A program made the translations under genes and the position numbers. This document shows, piece by piece, positions 33,861 through 43,604 of a stretch of 64,000 nt of DNA; position 1 is the first letter of the stretch; every line of letters starts with the position of its first letter. Origin of the DNA: Fibrobacter sp. UWB10 (GTDB lineage: Bacteria > Fibrobacterota > Fibrobacteria > Fibrobacterales > Fibrobacteraceae); the NCBI RefSeq assembly GCF_900182935.1, contig NZ_FXUE01000005.1:62001-126000 (forward strand), read 5' to 3'. The notes under the pieces were generated by a model, which was given only the letters and a program-made list of their open reading frames with translations, had not been told where the DNA came from and searched no databases.

Positions 33861-36800
33861 CTACTTCTTATGTTTCTTGCGGCGGACGCCCCACTTGTCC
33901 TTGATTTCTTCGACAATCTTCTTGTCTTCGTAGCGGACAACCATCTTGAACTGCACGGTGTACACGCCCGTTCCAACGAAGCGTCCCTTGTGATCCTTGA
34001 AGTTCCAGTTCACAAAGACCTTCTTGTCGGTTTCAAGGCAGTTACCGCCGAACTTCGGGCTTTCGCAAGGCACCGTGATAATGGTGTCGTTCACGTACTG
34101 GCCCAAGTGATCGAAGTAGTTCACGATGAACGAGATGTACACGTCTTCAGGCTTCAAGGAATCGAGCACAGACGGATCATACGTACCGTCGGCAGACACC
34201 TGGGCACGGTCCAGAAGCTGCGGCACAAAGCGTTCGCCAAGCTGCACCAACTGTCCAAGAGCGCCTTCCTTTTCCATGTCTTCCTTGGTCGTAGAACCCG
34301 GCACATAGCGCAGGTTCACAGAGCTTACCGTCTGCAAGGTATAAGACTTGCCATCGGAATCTTCCTTCGGGGTATCGTCATTGACATCGAAGGTGCCCAT
34401 CTGCGTGGCTTCAACCAAGTGGTTCAGGAGACCACCGATAATGACTGCCTGCGGATTTTCACCGGCAACATTCTTGTAGTTATCCTTGATGGCATCCTTT
34501 GCGCCCTTGCGGACAACAATGGAGTCACCCGGCATAATCGTTCCGTCGCTGCCGTTAAACACGAGCTTGGCAGAAAGACCATCCGAAGACCAATCGATTC
34601 TCGACGGATTCAGTTCGATCACTTCTTCACCATGGATGTAAGAGAAGTAATCAGATCCCTTAAGATCCTTCGTAAGAATCGGTTCCGAGAACACAACTAC
34701 GAGCGTATCGGCCTTCTTGCCGTAGTCAAGAGTAGCGGTCGATACCACAGGAGCCATCTTGTCGACCAGCGGAGCAGCGCCTTCGTTCACGAAGGTTTCG
34801 CCAAAGATCTTGTAGTAGGTATACACATTTGCCTGCGGCAAGTCTTCAGAGATATTCGTTACACCGCTAGCCAAGCGAGTCGTCGATATAACATCCCAAA
34901 TCACGCGAGTCGAATCCTTCGGGTCGAGCTTCAAGTTTTCAGGCTGAGCCTGCAACTGAATCATCATACCGCGATAGCTGTACCACGGGAACGACATATA
35001 CAGAGAACCGTCAATGTCTTCAGCAGTCAGCTTCTTGTCGAACACCGTGACAATCTGATCCAAGACGCCGTCGCCATCGGTATCCCAGTATTCCACATTC
35101 TTTGCCTGCGGAAGCCTGTCGACCACGGTGACCGGCACTTCGCGGTCATATTCGTCAGAAGTAATGTACGGCAAGGTCGTGAAAGTTGCACCCGGATGCA
35201 GCGACACGCTGTCCTTATTATCGCCCTTCAGCTTGAAGTTCTTTCCGACCAGAATCACGATATCCTTGGCAGGCATGTAGACCTTCTTAATCTGATCCAC
35301 ATCGAAGCCATAACGCTTAGCATCCTGCTTGATCATCACCAACATTTCAGGCATGCTGACGTCTGTCGGGAACAGGTCGATATTGTACTGCAAGAACAGC
35401 GAATCGAGGCCATTCACGTTACGGATTGCGTAGGCATCCTTAATGACGTTGCTACCGACTTCAACAATAGCAGATTCGCGGACGTAAGTCGCACCCGAAC
35501 CAAGTTCGTCACCGTAAGAAACAAGTGCCTTAGCATCCTTCGGGAATTCACCTGCAGGCGGGAGCACCAAGCTAGACACATCAACCAGAATGCGATCACG
35601 TGCAGCATTGAACTTCGGATCCACGCAATCAAGCGTATCCTTGCCAATCACCAACTTCACGCCATCCAGGTAGTAGTTGTTCGACAGAGTGTCTTCCAAC
35701 AGGATTTCTACATAGTCCAGAGCCTTGTCGCCATCGGTATCCTTGATGTAACCCATGCGAGTATCCGGAATCGGATCGTAGAAGTTGATGTTGTCGATAA
35801 TCACCATCTGGCTGCCACCATACACCTTGATCGAACCGCCCTGAACCACCTTGTCGGCGGTTACGAAGATCGTGACAGAACCATCAGGATGAACCACCAA
35901 GGCTTCATTCTTGGAGCCATCCGTCGGGTCAACCAGGCGGACATCCGTCTTCGAGACGAAGCGGAGCGAATCCGGAGAATCAAAGTATTTCTTGACCTTG
36001 TCTGCATCAAGCGTAATGGCAACAATTTCGCCCACCTTGGCAGAATCCTTGCCAGAATTATAATGCAGATCCATTTCAGTGCCTTCAGGATCATTCGTCA
36101 ACTTATAGTAGTTTCCGTTGACAAAGACCACGCTCGGATCATTCGGATCCGGATCGGTCGGGCTGAGCACAACCGTCTTCGAAACGAGCGAGTCACCCTT
36201 TTCAAAGTCATCAGCAGACGGGTATTCGTCGAAGCCGGAACCCGGATCTTCTTCGTAATCTTCAGCACCGAAATACTGTCCTCTCGAAGAACTGGATTCA
36301 CCTTCATCTTCGCCAGTTCCAATAGATCTGCTCGAAGAAGACTTGTCACCCTGATCTTCACCATTACCGTTTCCGCTGCTCGAAGAGCCATTGCTGTTGC
36401 TGGAACCGTCGTTACCAGAGCTGTTGCCGTTTCCGCCACTGCTGCTGGAGCCATCGTTACCAGAGCTATTGCCATTTCCGCCGCTAGAGCTGGAGCCGTC
36501 ATTGCCACTGCTGTTGCCGTTTCCGCCGCTAGAGCTGGAGCCGTCATTACCAGAGCTATTGCCGTTACCACCGCTAGAGCTAGAGCCATCGTTACCACTG
36601 CTGTTACCGTTTCCGCCACTAGAGCTAGAACCGTTACCACCAGAGCTCAAGTTAGTACCGCTGCTAGAGCTACCGTTGTTGCCGGAGCTATTACCCGTGC
36701 CCGAGCTGCTAGACTTTGCGCTGCTAGAAGATTCGTGGTATTCGATCAGCGAAGAGCTGCTCTGCGAGTCGCTAGACAAAAGATCTTCGTCATCACCCGA

Positions 36801-38078
36801 ATGACCGCCTTCACGAATCACACCCACGCCAGAAAGCGGAGCCAAGTCATCGAGGTAGTTGTCAATCCACTGCACGTGAATCAAAACGTTGTCGTTAATC
36901 AACTTCTTGGGGTTTGCGGCATAGTCCACAAAAATCATGTGACCCGTATTAGATGCCACAAAAAGATGGCCGTAACCATCCGTGGTACCCTGGTCCAAAC
37001 GCCAACCCACGCCACCTGTTCTCGGGCCACTCAAATTCGCCTTTGATTCTTCAAAGAAATATTCACGGAGGTCAATCGTTGCAACGACTTTTGCCTTGAC
37101 TTCGCCACCTTCGCGATAGGGCTGGATCTGCACAATGCGAGAACCACCGAACACGAAGATTGTCTTAGAATAAGTATCGTAGGCGCCACCATGAGCACCT
37201 TCCAACGAGTCAATCAAAACCTTAGTACCGACAGAAGCGATGACCTTGTCACCCACATTTCCGCCATAAGTACCACGGTTCGCATTCGTCACAGTCACCC
37301 AGGTCGTATCGGTAAACACGCCGAAATAAGAATCCTTCAGGTTGTTCTTGTTTTTACGTTCCTGTTCCGTACAGGCCCTATATCCGCCGCCAGCTTCGCA
37401 GCCACCGCCGAAATAGTCAGAACGCGTAAAGAAGGCAGTACCTTCGCCGTCCCAAATCACGGTTGCCAGTTTCTTGTCTTCTTCAGAGGTGTGCTTCGGG
37501 CCCTTGGGTCTCAATTCAACCTGATAACCGGTCGTTGCAAAGTTATTGTTTTGCGGATCGGTTTTCGTCGAGAATCGATACAGATAGCCAGGAATACCGG
37601 CAGCCCAAAGGTTATCACCCTTCGGGTCCATCATCAAATGCCAGAAACCGCCCTTACGCGTTGCAGGGGTTGCCTTTGCGACACGGCATGCACCACCATT
37701 TTCCTTAGCGGTCTTGCTCACCTTGAAAATGCGTTCGCCCTGACCGGCCACCAACAGGTCGCCATCCGGATGGTGAACAATACCATCGGCGCCTTCCATG
37801 CCGTCACCTTCTGTACAAAGAGTCTTCTTGTCAGAAGGCTTCATCAAGAGGTAGCCAGCACCATTATACTGGTAGCTGATACTCTTGACGCGGTCGCTCT
37901 GCTCGTACTTGGTATAGTACAGCGTAGCCTTGGTCGCGGCGTGCGGCACAATGTCGCCGATCTGTTGAATCCAAATACCTGTCGCCGGATTTTCCGGAGT
38001 AGGGTATTCGCCGTTTGCAGCGAAACTTGCCGCTGCAGACAATAAAACCATCGAAAAGTTTTTAATTGTTTTTCTCAT
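33861..38078 (-). CDS. Giant secreted surface protein: propeller-like domain, Ser/Gly/Asn linker, Ca-loop repeats, FlgD-like C terminus
   Basis: A 1405-residue exported protein. A signal peptide (about 1-21, ending SFA) precedes a beta-propeller-like region (about 25-430) with repeated strand patterns such as DGIVHHPDGDLLVAG and GHLFVASNTGHMIFVD. Residues about 440-620 are a low-complexity linker with five copies of a 15-residue unit (GGNGNSSGNDGSSSS). The remainder holds repeated beta domains with acidic loops of calcium-binding type (DTDGDKALD, DTDGDGVLD). The end (GRFVGTGVYTVQFK...) resembles FlgD-type Ig domains and finishes with a basic tail, RRKKHKK. The C terminus is clearly related to that of the adjacent 906-residue protein. 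Function unknown; adhesion or a cell-surface scaffold is plausible. Confidence 0.87.
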   Translation of the reverse strand: MRKTIKNFSMVLLSAAASFAANGEYPTPENPATGIWIQQIGDIVPHAATKATLYYTKYEQSDRVKSISYQYNGAGYLLMKPSDKKTLCTEGDGMEGADGIVHHPDGDLLVAGQGERIFKVSKTAKENGGACRVAKATPATRKGGFWHLMMDPKGDNLWAAGIPGYLYRFSTKTDPQNNNFATTGYQVELRPKGPKHTSEEDKKLATVIWDGEGTAFFTRSDYFGGGCEAGGGYRACTEQERKNKNNLKDSYFGVFTDTTWVTVTNANRGTYGGNVGDKVIASVGTKVLIDSLEGAHGGAYDTYSKTIFVFGGSRIVQIQPYREGGEVKAKVVATIDLREYFFEESKANLSGPRTGGVGWRLDQGTTDGYGHLFVASNTGHMIFVDYAANPKKLINDNVLIHVQWIDNYLDDLAPLSGVGVIREGGHSGDDEDLLSSDSQSSSSLIEYHESSSSAKSSSSGTGNSSGNNGSSSSGTNLSSGGNGSSSSGGNGNSSGNDGSSSSGGNGNSSGNDGSSSSGGNGNSSGNDGSSSSGGNGNSSGNDGSSSSGGNGNSSGNDGSSNSNGSSSSGNGNGEDQGDKSSSSRSIGTGEDEGESSSSRGQYFGAEDYEEDPGSGFDEYPSADDFEKGDSLVSKTVVLSPTDPDPNDPSVVFVNGNYYKLTNDPEGTEMDLHYNSGKDSAKVGEIVAITLDADKVKKYFDSPDSLRFVSKTDVRLVDPTDGSKNEALVVHPDGSVTIFVTADKVVQGGSIKVYGGSQMVIIDNINFYDPIPDTRMGYIKDTDGDKALDYVEILLEDTLSNNYYLDGVKLVIGKDTLDCVDPKFNAARDRILVDVSSLVLPPAGEFPKDAKALVSYGDELGSGATYVRESAIVEVGSNVIKDAYAIRNVNGLDSLFLQYNIDLFPTDVSMPEMLVMIKQDAKRYGFDVDQIKKVYMPAKDIVILVGKNFKLKGDNKDSVSLHPGATFTTLPYITSDEYDREVPVTVVDRLPQAKNVEYWDTDGDGVLDQIVTVFDKKLTAEDIDGSLYMSFPWYSYRGMMIQLQAQPENLKLDPKDSTRVIWDVISTTRLASGVTNISEDLPQANVYTYYKIFGETFVNEGAAPLVDKMAPVVSTATLDYGKKADTLVVVFSEPILTKDLKGSDYFSYIHGEEVIELNPSRIDWSSDGLSAKLVFNGSDGTIMPGDSIVVRKGAKDAIKDNYKNVAGENPQAVIIGGLLNHLVEATQMGTFDVNDDTPKEDSDGKSYTLQTVSSVNLRYVPGSTTKEDMEKEGALGQLVQLGERFVPQLLDRAQVSADGTYDPSVLDSLKPEDVYISFIVNYFDHLGQYVNDTIITVPCESPKFGGNCLETDKKVFVNWNFKDHKGRFVGTGVYTVQFKMVVRYEDKKIVEEIKDKWGVRRKKHKK
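36402..36626 (-). repeat. Five 45-bp coding repeats in the giant surface protein
   Basis: Each unit encodes GGNGNSSGNDGSSSS. The copies differ mostly by synonymous changes, so the repeat is kept at protein level. Copy number could vary between strains. Confidence 0.85.
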
Positions 38079-38101
38079 GTTCGTACCCTCGGAAAAAATC
38101 C

Positions 38102-40822
38102 TTACTTAGACCTCTTTGCAGAAATGCCCCATCTAAAGATCCTTTCAACCTTAAAGTCATCCTTTGCTCCGTAAACCTTGATTCTGAATTTAGCAAGATA
38201 AACACCAGCGCCCACCCTGCGGCCATCTTTAGAGCGCATATTCCAACGGACATAGAGTTTGTCCGGATTTTCAAGACAGTTGCCGTCAAAGAACGGGTCA
38301 TCGCAAGCAATGCTACCCGAAGCACCGCCAACGTAGTTGCCAATATTGGTGTACACATACAATTCCCAATGGAGTCCGATATCTTCCATATTCGGCACAG
38401 CCTGGCCCTTTTCGTCTTTTCCCATAATGGTGGCATAGCCGATATCCATAAGCACGCCGAGCGAAGACTGGTCAGAAGCTTCCTTAGCTTCTTTCACGTG
38501 TTCAATCGTAAACGGCTTTACGCGGTCGCTGAGTTCGGCAGCCTTGTTCAAGTCTGCAAAGGAATTGGTTTTCATGATTACGCGCGGGTCACCTTCCACC
38601 ATGACAGCCGGAGAAAGTTCAGAAACCTTGTTGCCCTTCTTGTCGGCAAGGCCGCTCGTGAAGTTGTCGAAGCGGACAGAGTCAGCCGGGTTCATACGGG
38701 TCACAAGATCTTCGCCGGCTTCCATGTACAGAACCAGTTCGCGGCCGTCATCGCTCCATTCAGCAGAGCTCAAGCTATAATGAACCCAGGCGCCATCGAC
38801 ATAAAAAGCAAGGCAGTCATCCGAAAGCATCACGTTTTTCTGGTCCATTGCTTCGGAGAAGGTAATCTTGAACTTGTCCGGTTCCATCATCTGGAACGAC
38901 TCCGGAGTCAGGAATGTAGACGAAATGACCGGAGCCATGTAGTCGTTCATGCCGTACAACATTTCTTCCTTAGATTCCTTGCCATCAACAGAAATCTTAT
39001 TGGCAATCGAGGCATAGCCGTATTCGATATCGCCACCCTTCGAATAAGACTTGTCAATTCCTGTCAGCATGTTCTTGACGTCGTACTTTTCAGGATCAAG
39101 CGCGAAGCCAAGCAGGGTGCCGTCTTCCGAAATGGTGAGGTCTGCAAGATTCGGATGAATGGCAACCAATTCTCCGTCGTTGTCGAGCCAGTAGAAGGTG
39201 ATGTCCATCTTCTTGAGATCTTCTTCGGTAATCGGAGTTTCAAAGCCAAGCGAGGTAGAGTCCATGCGGCCATCGCCATCGCTGTCATAGAAGCCGTTCT
39301 TGTCGTTGTCCACATAAATGCGGCCAGCGTTCTTCACCGGGACTTCCTGGTTGTTCTTGTTGGTCGGCACGCCGTCGGCAGCGGTGAGAATTCCATCGGG
39401 GCAACGAGACTCGTCGCAAATGGTTTCAATCTTGAGCATATCGCCCACAGCAACCTTGCCGGACTTAACGGTAAATGCCCACTGGTCACCCTTCTTGGAG
39501 AAAGCCGTCACATCGAGCGGATCGCCATTGAGCTTCAAGCCCTGACCGCTTGTCCAAGACGGGTCCATGTCCTTGTTGAATCGAATGATCAAGGTATCGG
39601 TATCGCCGTCGCCCTTCACAAGCGTTGCCGACTGAATGACAGCGCCAATGCTATCGACCAGAGAGGTCTGCATATATTCGCATCGACCGCTAATCGACGA
39701 GCAAACATAAGCCTTCACGGCACCCGTTGCAGAATCAGTCTGCAATTCCACATTCACTTTAGAAAGTCCAAAGACGTTTTCATCCCGCCTGACATCACCG
39801 CCGTACTTTTTGAAGTCATCGTCACTCGGCCAGCTGTAGTAGAACGTATCCACATCAGCAGATTCAATCTGACCACCAAACCAGGTTACAATACGGTCGC
39901 CAATGCCATCGCCGTCGGTATCGTAAATGGCGGCATTATCAAGAGTCGGCATATCGGGGTTCGTGAACTGGTATTCACCCGGGAACGGATCTGTCAGAAT
40001 GAACTTGGTGCCACCCACAGAATCCTTACCGTCATCAAAGGCGTTCATGCTGAAGTTCGAACCATCAGTCACGGCCTTGGTTGCCACCACCTTGAACTTG
40101 CCCTTGCCGTTGTCAATATTTAAGCGAATGGTGTTGTCACTTTGCTTCAGGTTTACGCCACCATCGCTCAAAAACTGGAGGTTTTCGCTTTGACCAAAAG
40201 CCTTGAAATAGAAAGTTCTCTTCAGAGTCGAATCGACACGGCCCTTTGCCGGTCCAAACGGAATAATCGCTTCGACATCGACCAGCATGGTATCGCCCAC
40301 TTCATACTGAAGTTTGGAAGCATCCGTTACTTCTTTGCCTTCCACAATGTACTTGAGGTACGGCACGTAGAAGTTGTAGACCAGGCTTATAAGCGGGTCA
40401 GTGGCATCGGCATTATCAGATGTACCGAGCCTAAAGTTCTTGAGTTCATAGCGGCTCCCCACGCGAAGCTTCACGAGGCCAGAATCTGCATCGCCCTTGA
40501 CAGCCTTGTGATTCTTGACGATAGTGGAATCTTCCGAAAGTTCCAGCGTCAGCATGTCGCGGCTGTACTTTTCTTCATCCGGAGCAAACACATAGAACGA
40601 TGCACCCGGAATCGCATTCCTCTTGACAAGGGCAGATTCAGGGGGCACGACATAAAGAACCGCCGTACGGGTATCCCAAATTCGGAAATACTTGCAACGC
40701 ACGTCGGGATTGCCATTGTAATCAATGCAATCAACATTTTCGACCGCTGCAAAAACACCCGTTGCTAGACTCAGCAACGCCAAAACGAAGAGCGAAAGAA
40801 TATGCTTTTTTACAGACTGCAT
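38102..40822 (-). CDS. Large secreted protein with Ca-loop beta repeats and FlgD-like C terminus
   Basis: A 906-residue exported protein. The start is the ATG at 40822 with GAGG six bases upstream; the frame runs 20 codons further but only to a TTG. The signal peptide is MQSVKKHILSLFVLALLS..GVFA. The mature part contains repeated beta domains with acidic loops (DTDGDGIGDRIV, DSDGDGRMDST). The last 110 residues (GGASGSIACDDPFFDGNCLE...GRRVGAGVYLAKFRIKV, then a basic KRSK end) are homologous to the C terminus of the 1405-residue neighbour 23 bp downstream. The pair is therefore an operon of partial paralogues. Secretion route and function are not known. Confidence 0.86.
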   Translation of the reverse strand: MQSVKKHILSLFVLALLSLATGVFAAVENVDCIDYNGNPDVRCKYFRIWDTRTAVLYVVPPESALVKRNAIPGASFYVFAPDEEKYSRDMLTLELSEDSTIVKNHKAVKGDADSGLVKLRVGSRYELKNFRLGTSDNADATDPLISLVYNFYVPYLKYIVEGKEVTDASKLQYEVGDTMLVDVEAIIPFGPAKGRVDSTLKRTFYFKAFGQSENLQFLSDGGVNLKQSDNTIRLNIDNGKGKFKVVATKAVTDGSNFSMNAFDDGKDSVGGTKFILTDPFPGEYQFTNPDMPTLDNAAIYDTDGDGIGDRIVTWFGGQIESADVDTFYYSWPSDDDFKKYGGDVRRDENVFGLSKVNVELQTDSATGAVKAYVCSSISGRCEYMQTSLVDSIGAVIQSATLVKGDGDTDTLIIRFNKDMDPSWTSGQGLKLNGDPLDVTAFSKKGDQWAFTVKSGKVAVGDMLKIETICDESRCPDGILTAADGVPTNKNNQEVPVKNAGRIYVDNDKNGFYDSDGDGRMDSTSLGFETPITEEDLKKMDITFYWLDNDGELVAIHPNLADLTISEDGTLLGFALDPEKYDVKNMLTGIDKSYSKGGDIEYGYASIANKISVDGKESKEEMLYGMNDYMAPVISSTFLTPESFQMMEPDKFKITFSEAMDQKNVMLSDDCLAFYVDGAWVHYSLSSAEWSDDGRELVLYMEAGEDLVTRMNPADSVRFDNFTSGLADKKGNKVSELSPAVMVEGDPRVIMKTNSFADLNKAAELSDRVKPFTIEHVKEAKEASDQSSLGVLMDIGYATIMGKDEKGQAVPNMEDIGLHWELYVYTNIGNYVGGASGSIACDDPFFDGNCLENPDKLYVRWNMRSKDGRRVGAGVYLAKFRIKVYGAKDDFKVERIFRWGISAKRSK

Positions 40823-40959
40823 TATCACCTCAATACAAAACTCTGACAACGCAAAAAAAACTTTGCATTCGTCATATTCCAAAGATATGATTTTTTTTTA
40901 TAAAACGGACAATAAAAATTTACGTTGTGACCCGAATCGCAGAGATTTATCAAAACAAA

Positions 40960-42129
40960 CTAGTCCAAGTTGGAATAAGTGTTTGCTAAATCAGTGACAA
41001 TATCGTCCATAAAGACCCAACCTCGGCCACTAAGCCTTAAACCAGGCTGGATTTGTAACAAATTCGAAAGCAATTCGGTTGTTAGGAAGCCTTTCTGAAT
41101 CCAGCGTTCACAAACCGATTTGTCGAGTGAAATTCCGAGCTTGCGGAGCCCTTCTGGCGAGATACCCTTGGTTTGCCGGAGCGAAAGCCATAAAAACTCC
41201 ATAATTTCGTCTTCACGCCTCAGCCGGTCAACCGAAAGAGCCGATTCTGGGCAGCCAGAATTAACGTATTCGCGCCACCGCGGATAAATTTCGGGGGCAT
41301 AATAGCGAATTCCATGCAAATAACTGTGCGCCCCAGGCCCAAAACCGATATATTCACCCCGATTCCAGTAATTCTGGTTGTGCGCGCTTTCAAAACCTGG
41401 ACGAGCAAAGTTGGAAACCTCGTAACGGTTCAGCCCCTTGCGCTCCAAAATATCGACCCCGCCCATGTACATGGGCTCGTAAAGGTCTTCGTTTACGGCA
41501 AGTTCCCCGCGATCCACGCGATGTCCAAGCCGAGAACGCGGAGAAACGTTCAATCCGTAAAAACTCACGTGATTCAGCGGAAAATCCGAAAGGCGGTCGA
41601 CATCGGCCAAGAAGCCCTCAACCGTTTGGCCGGGCAAATCGAACATCAAGTCCGCATTCACCTGCAAATTCGGCGTCGAAGTCAGCAAATTCAAGGCTTC
41701 GAGCCCCTTTTCGACAGAATGCACTCGGCCAACCGTTTTTAACAAATTAGCATCAAACGTCTGGATTCCAAGGCTGACGCGGTTCACGCCAAGATCCATC
41801 GCATTTCGCACAGACTCGCAGTTCGTCGATTCCGGATTGAATTCCATGGAAATTTCGCTTAATTTCGACACATCGAGCCCCGCCGAGGCCAGACAATCGA
41901 AAATCTGGCGCAAAAATTCCGCCGGCAATTCCGAGGGGGTTCCCCCACCCAAATAGAGCGTTTTTGCCGAAGCAAGCACCCCGGGATTGCCCTTCTCGAA
42001 AGTTACAATTTGCTTACACAATAAGTCCGTATATTCCGCAAAAAGTTTCGATTGCGACGGCATGACGCGAAAATCGCAATAATCGCAAACATGGCGGCAA
42101 AACGGAATGTGAATGTAGACACAAAACAT
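40960..42129 (-). CDS. hemW: HemW-like radical SAM protein
   Basis: A 389-residue cytoplasmic protein with the radical SAM cluster motif CRHVCDYC (CxxxCxxC) at the N terminus, TLYLGGGTPSEL, and GVNRVSLGIQTF. The HemW-type C-terminal domain includes EYIGFGPGAHSYL. It is a haem chaperone by current understanding, historically annotated as an oxygen-independent coproporphyrinogen oxidase; HemN itself has a different C-x2-C-x-C context. The ATG at 42129 (MFCVYIHIPFC) is chosen over a TTG nine codons upstream. It is separated from the surface-protein operon by about 140 bp. Confidence 0.9.
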   Translation of the reverse strand: MFCVYIHIPFCRHVCDYCDFRVMPSQSKLFAEYTDLLCKQIVTFEKGNPGVLASAKTLYLGGGTPSELPAEFLRQIFDCLASAGLDVSKLSEISMEFNPESTNCESVRNAMDLGVNRVSLGIQTFDANLLKTVGRVHSVEKGLEALNLLTSTPNLQVNADLMFDLPGQTVEGFLADVDRLSDFPLNHVSFYGLNVSPRSRLGHRVDRGELAVNEDLYEPMYMGGVDILERKGLNRYEVSNFARPGFESAHNQNYWNRGEYIGFGPGAHSYLHGIRYYAPEIYPRWREYVNSGCPESALSVDRLRREDEIMEFLWLSLRQTKGISPEGLRKLGISLDKSVCERWIQKGFLTTELLSNLLQIQPGLRLSGRGWVFMDDIVTDLANTYSNLD

Positions 42130-42190
42130 AATTTTTAAACGGATAATATAACCCAAGGGGGTTCTTTTTTATAAAATTTAGATTATATAC

Positions 42191-42376
42191 ATGTATATGG
42201 ACAAGAAGACAGTAAACAAATTCAAGAAAAAATTGAAGAAGCGGCTTCCGCTCCTGATTTTCTTGACGTTGTCCACCACCATCTTCTTTTTGGCATCGAC
42301 CCTGCTACTCGACGAGTCCTATAAAGACATCATCATCATCGCCATGATTTGGGCGCTGCCACTATTTATCCACTGA
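42191..42376 (+). CDS. Small membrane protein, 61 residues
   Basis: A very basic N terminus (MDKKTVNKFKKKLKKRLP) is followed by two hydrophobic segments, about 21-40 and 45-60. It ends 7 bp before the cyclase gene, whose ribosome site (GAAGG) overlaps its stop, so it is probably co-transcribed and may be an accessory of the cyclase. I do not recognise it. The second ATG at 42197 is an equally possible start. Confidence 0.55.
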   Translation: MYMDKKTVNKFKKKLKKRLPLLIFLTLSTTIFFLASTLLLDESYKDIIIIAMIWALPLFIH

Positions 42377-42383
42377 AGGTGCT

Positions 42384-43460
42384 ATGGCTATTACCCGATT
42401 AACGCAGCGTAAATGTAAAGCGATTGCATTCTATATCTTGACTTGGGTGACCTTTACCCTGAGCGCCTCGGCCCTTTTGACTTACGGCGCTGGCAACGGA
42501 TTCGATTCAACCCGCATGCTGTATATGCTGCAGATGTCGCTATTGACAGGCCTATCACACGCCATTTACGACGTGATTATCTTGCAAGACGAAATGGACA
42601 AGAGGCCTGTAGCGGCGGCCCTTTTGATCCGTTCCTGTTTTTTCTTGGCGAGCATTTGCGCGAACCTGACGCTTTGCATTCTCATTTGGGACATCGACCG
42701 AAGCGAAGGGCTCATCAACGAAGCCGCCCTGCAACACGTACTGGACGTATTCAAGCAATCCAAAACGCACATCCTGATTTTCGAACTGTTCATGCTCGGG
42801 CACCTGATTACCTTTATCCGTTCCGTACACAAGAAATTCGGAACACGCGTATTCATCAACACCCTGCTCGGCAAGAACCAGGACCCCAAGGAAGAAGACC
42901 TGATATTCATGTTCATCGACATGAAGCATTCCACCGAAATCGCTGAAGAACTGGGACATGTGAAGTATAGCAACTTTATCCGCGACTACTACAGGCTGCT
43001 TTCGAACTGCTGCGAAGAAAACCACGGTGAAATTTACCAGATTGCAGGCGACGGCGTGTTCTTGACCTGGAAAACTAGCGACTGCAAAAAAAAGGCTCGC
43101 CCCATAGACTGCTTTTACGACTTTGCCGAATGCCTAGACCGCACCGCCGCCAAGTTCAAGAAGCGCTACGGTGTAGTGCCCGCATTCAAGGCGGCCGCCC
43201 ACTGCGGTAAGGTGATTTCGACCGAAGTCGGAAACTTCGGAAGTGAAATGGCATACCACGGCGACGTGCTAAATACAACATCTAGAATCCAGACGCTTTG
43301 CTCCAAACTCGGCCAGGACTTTTTGATTTCGGAAGACCTGTACATGCGCCTGCCACTACCGCTCCCCCACGGATTTTTGGGAGTAAAAGCCGGATTTTTC
43401 GAATTGAGGGGCAAAAAGAACGGAATTTTGATTTTTTCTCTGCATTTGCCCTTGACATAG
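42384..43460 (+). CDS. Membrane-bound class III adenylate/guanylate cyclase
   Basis: A 358-residue protein with about four transmembrane helices in the first 155 residues and a C-terminal class III cyclase catalytic domain (about 170-345). Metal-binding aspartates are visible in FMFIDMKHST and QIAGDGVFLTW. The transition-state Asn/Arg pair is in GDVLNTTSRIQ. It would make cAMP or another cyclic nucleotide; substrate specificity cannot be fixed by eye. There is no HAMP domain; the sensor would be the membrane part. The tRNA promoter -35 box lies within the last codons of this gene. Confidence 0.87.
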   Translation: MAITRLTQRKCKAIAFYILTWVTFTLSASALLTYGAGNGFDSTRMLYMLQMSLLTGLSHAIYDVIILQDEMDKRPVAAALLIRSCFFLASICANLTLCILIWDIDRSEGLINEAALQHVLDVFKQSKTHILIFELFMLGHLITFIRSVHKKFGTRVFINTLLGKNQDPKEEDLIFMFIDMKHSTEIAEELGHVKYSNFIRDYYRLLSNCCEENHGEIYQIAGDGVFLTWKTSDCKKKARPIDCFYDFAECLDRTAAKFKKRYGVVPAFKAAAHCGKVISTEVGNFGSEMAYHGDVLNTTSRIQTLCSKLGQDFLISEDLYMRLPLPLPHGFLGVKAGFFELRGKKNGILIFSLHLPLT

Positions 43461-43480
43461 CGAATTTATTATTCTATAAT
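43452..43480 (+). promoter_or_regulatory. Consensus sigma-70 promoter of tRNA-Gly(GCC)
   Basis: TTGACA (43452-43457), 17 bp spacer, TATAAT (43475-43480): a perfect match. It lies 12 bp before the tRNA and overlaps the end of the cyclase gene. Confidence 0.9.
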
Positions 43481-43491
43481 TGGGTCACCCC

Positions 43492-43564
<73 letters not shown>

Positions 43565-43568
43565 CTAA

Positions 43569-43602
43569 AAAAGAAAAGCCACCTATTAGGTGGCTTTTCT
43601 TT
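43569..43602 (+). terminator. Terminator after tRNA-Gly(GCC)
   Basis: AAAGAAAAGCCACCT-ATT-AGGTGGCTTTTCTTT, a 15-bp stem ending in a T run. Confidence 0.92.
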
Positions 43603-43604
43603 TT

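Noticed and set aside
36391-36700. Regular repeats that might be a CRISPR array
   Set aside because: The 45-bp units are coding, without spacers, and encode the Ser/Gly/Asn linker with mostly synonymous differences.
33831-37046. A plus-strand open frame of more than 1000 codons
   Set aside because: It is antisense to the signal-peptide-bearing 1405-residue gene and lacks recognisable domains; its length comes from codon bias of the real gene.
38066-40123. A long plus-strand open frame
   Set aside because: Antisense to the 906-residue surface protein, which has a ribosome site, signal peptide and paralogous C terminus.
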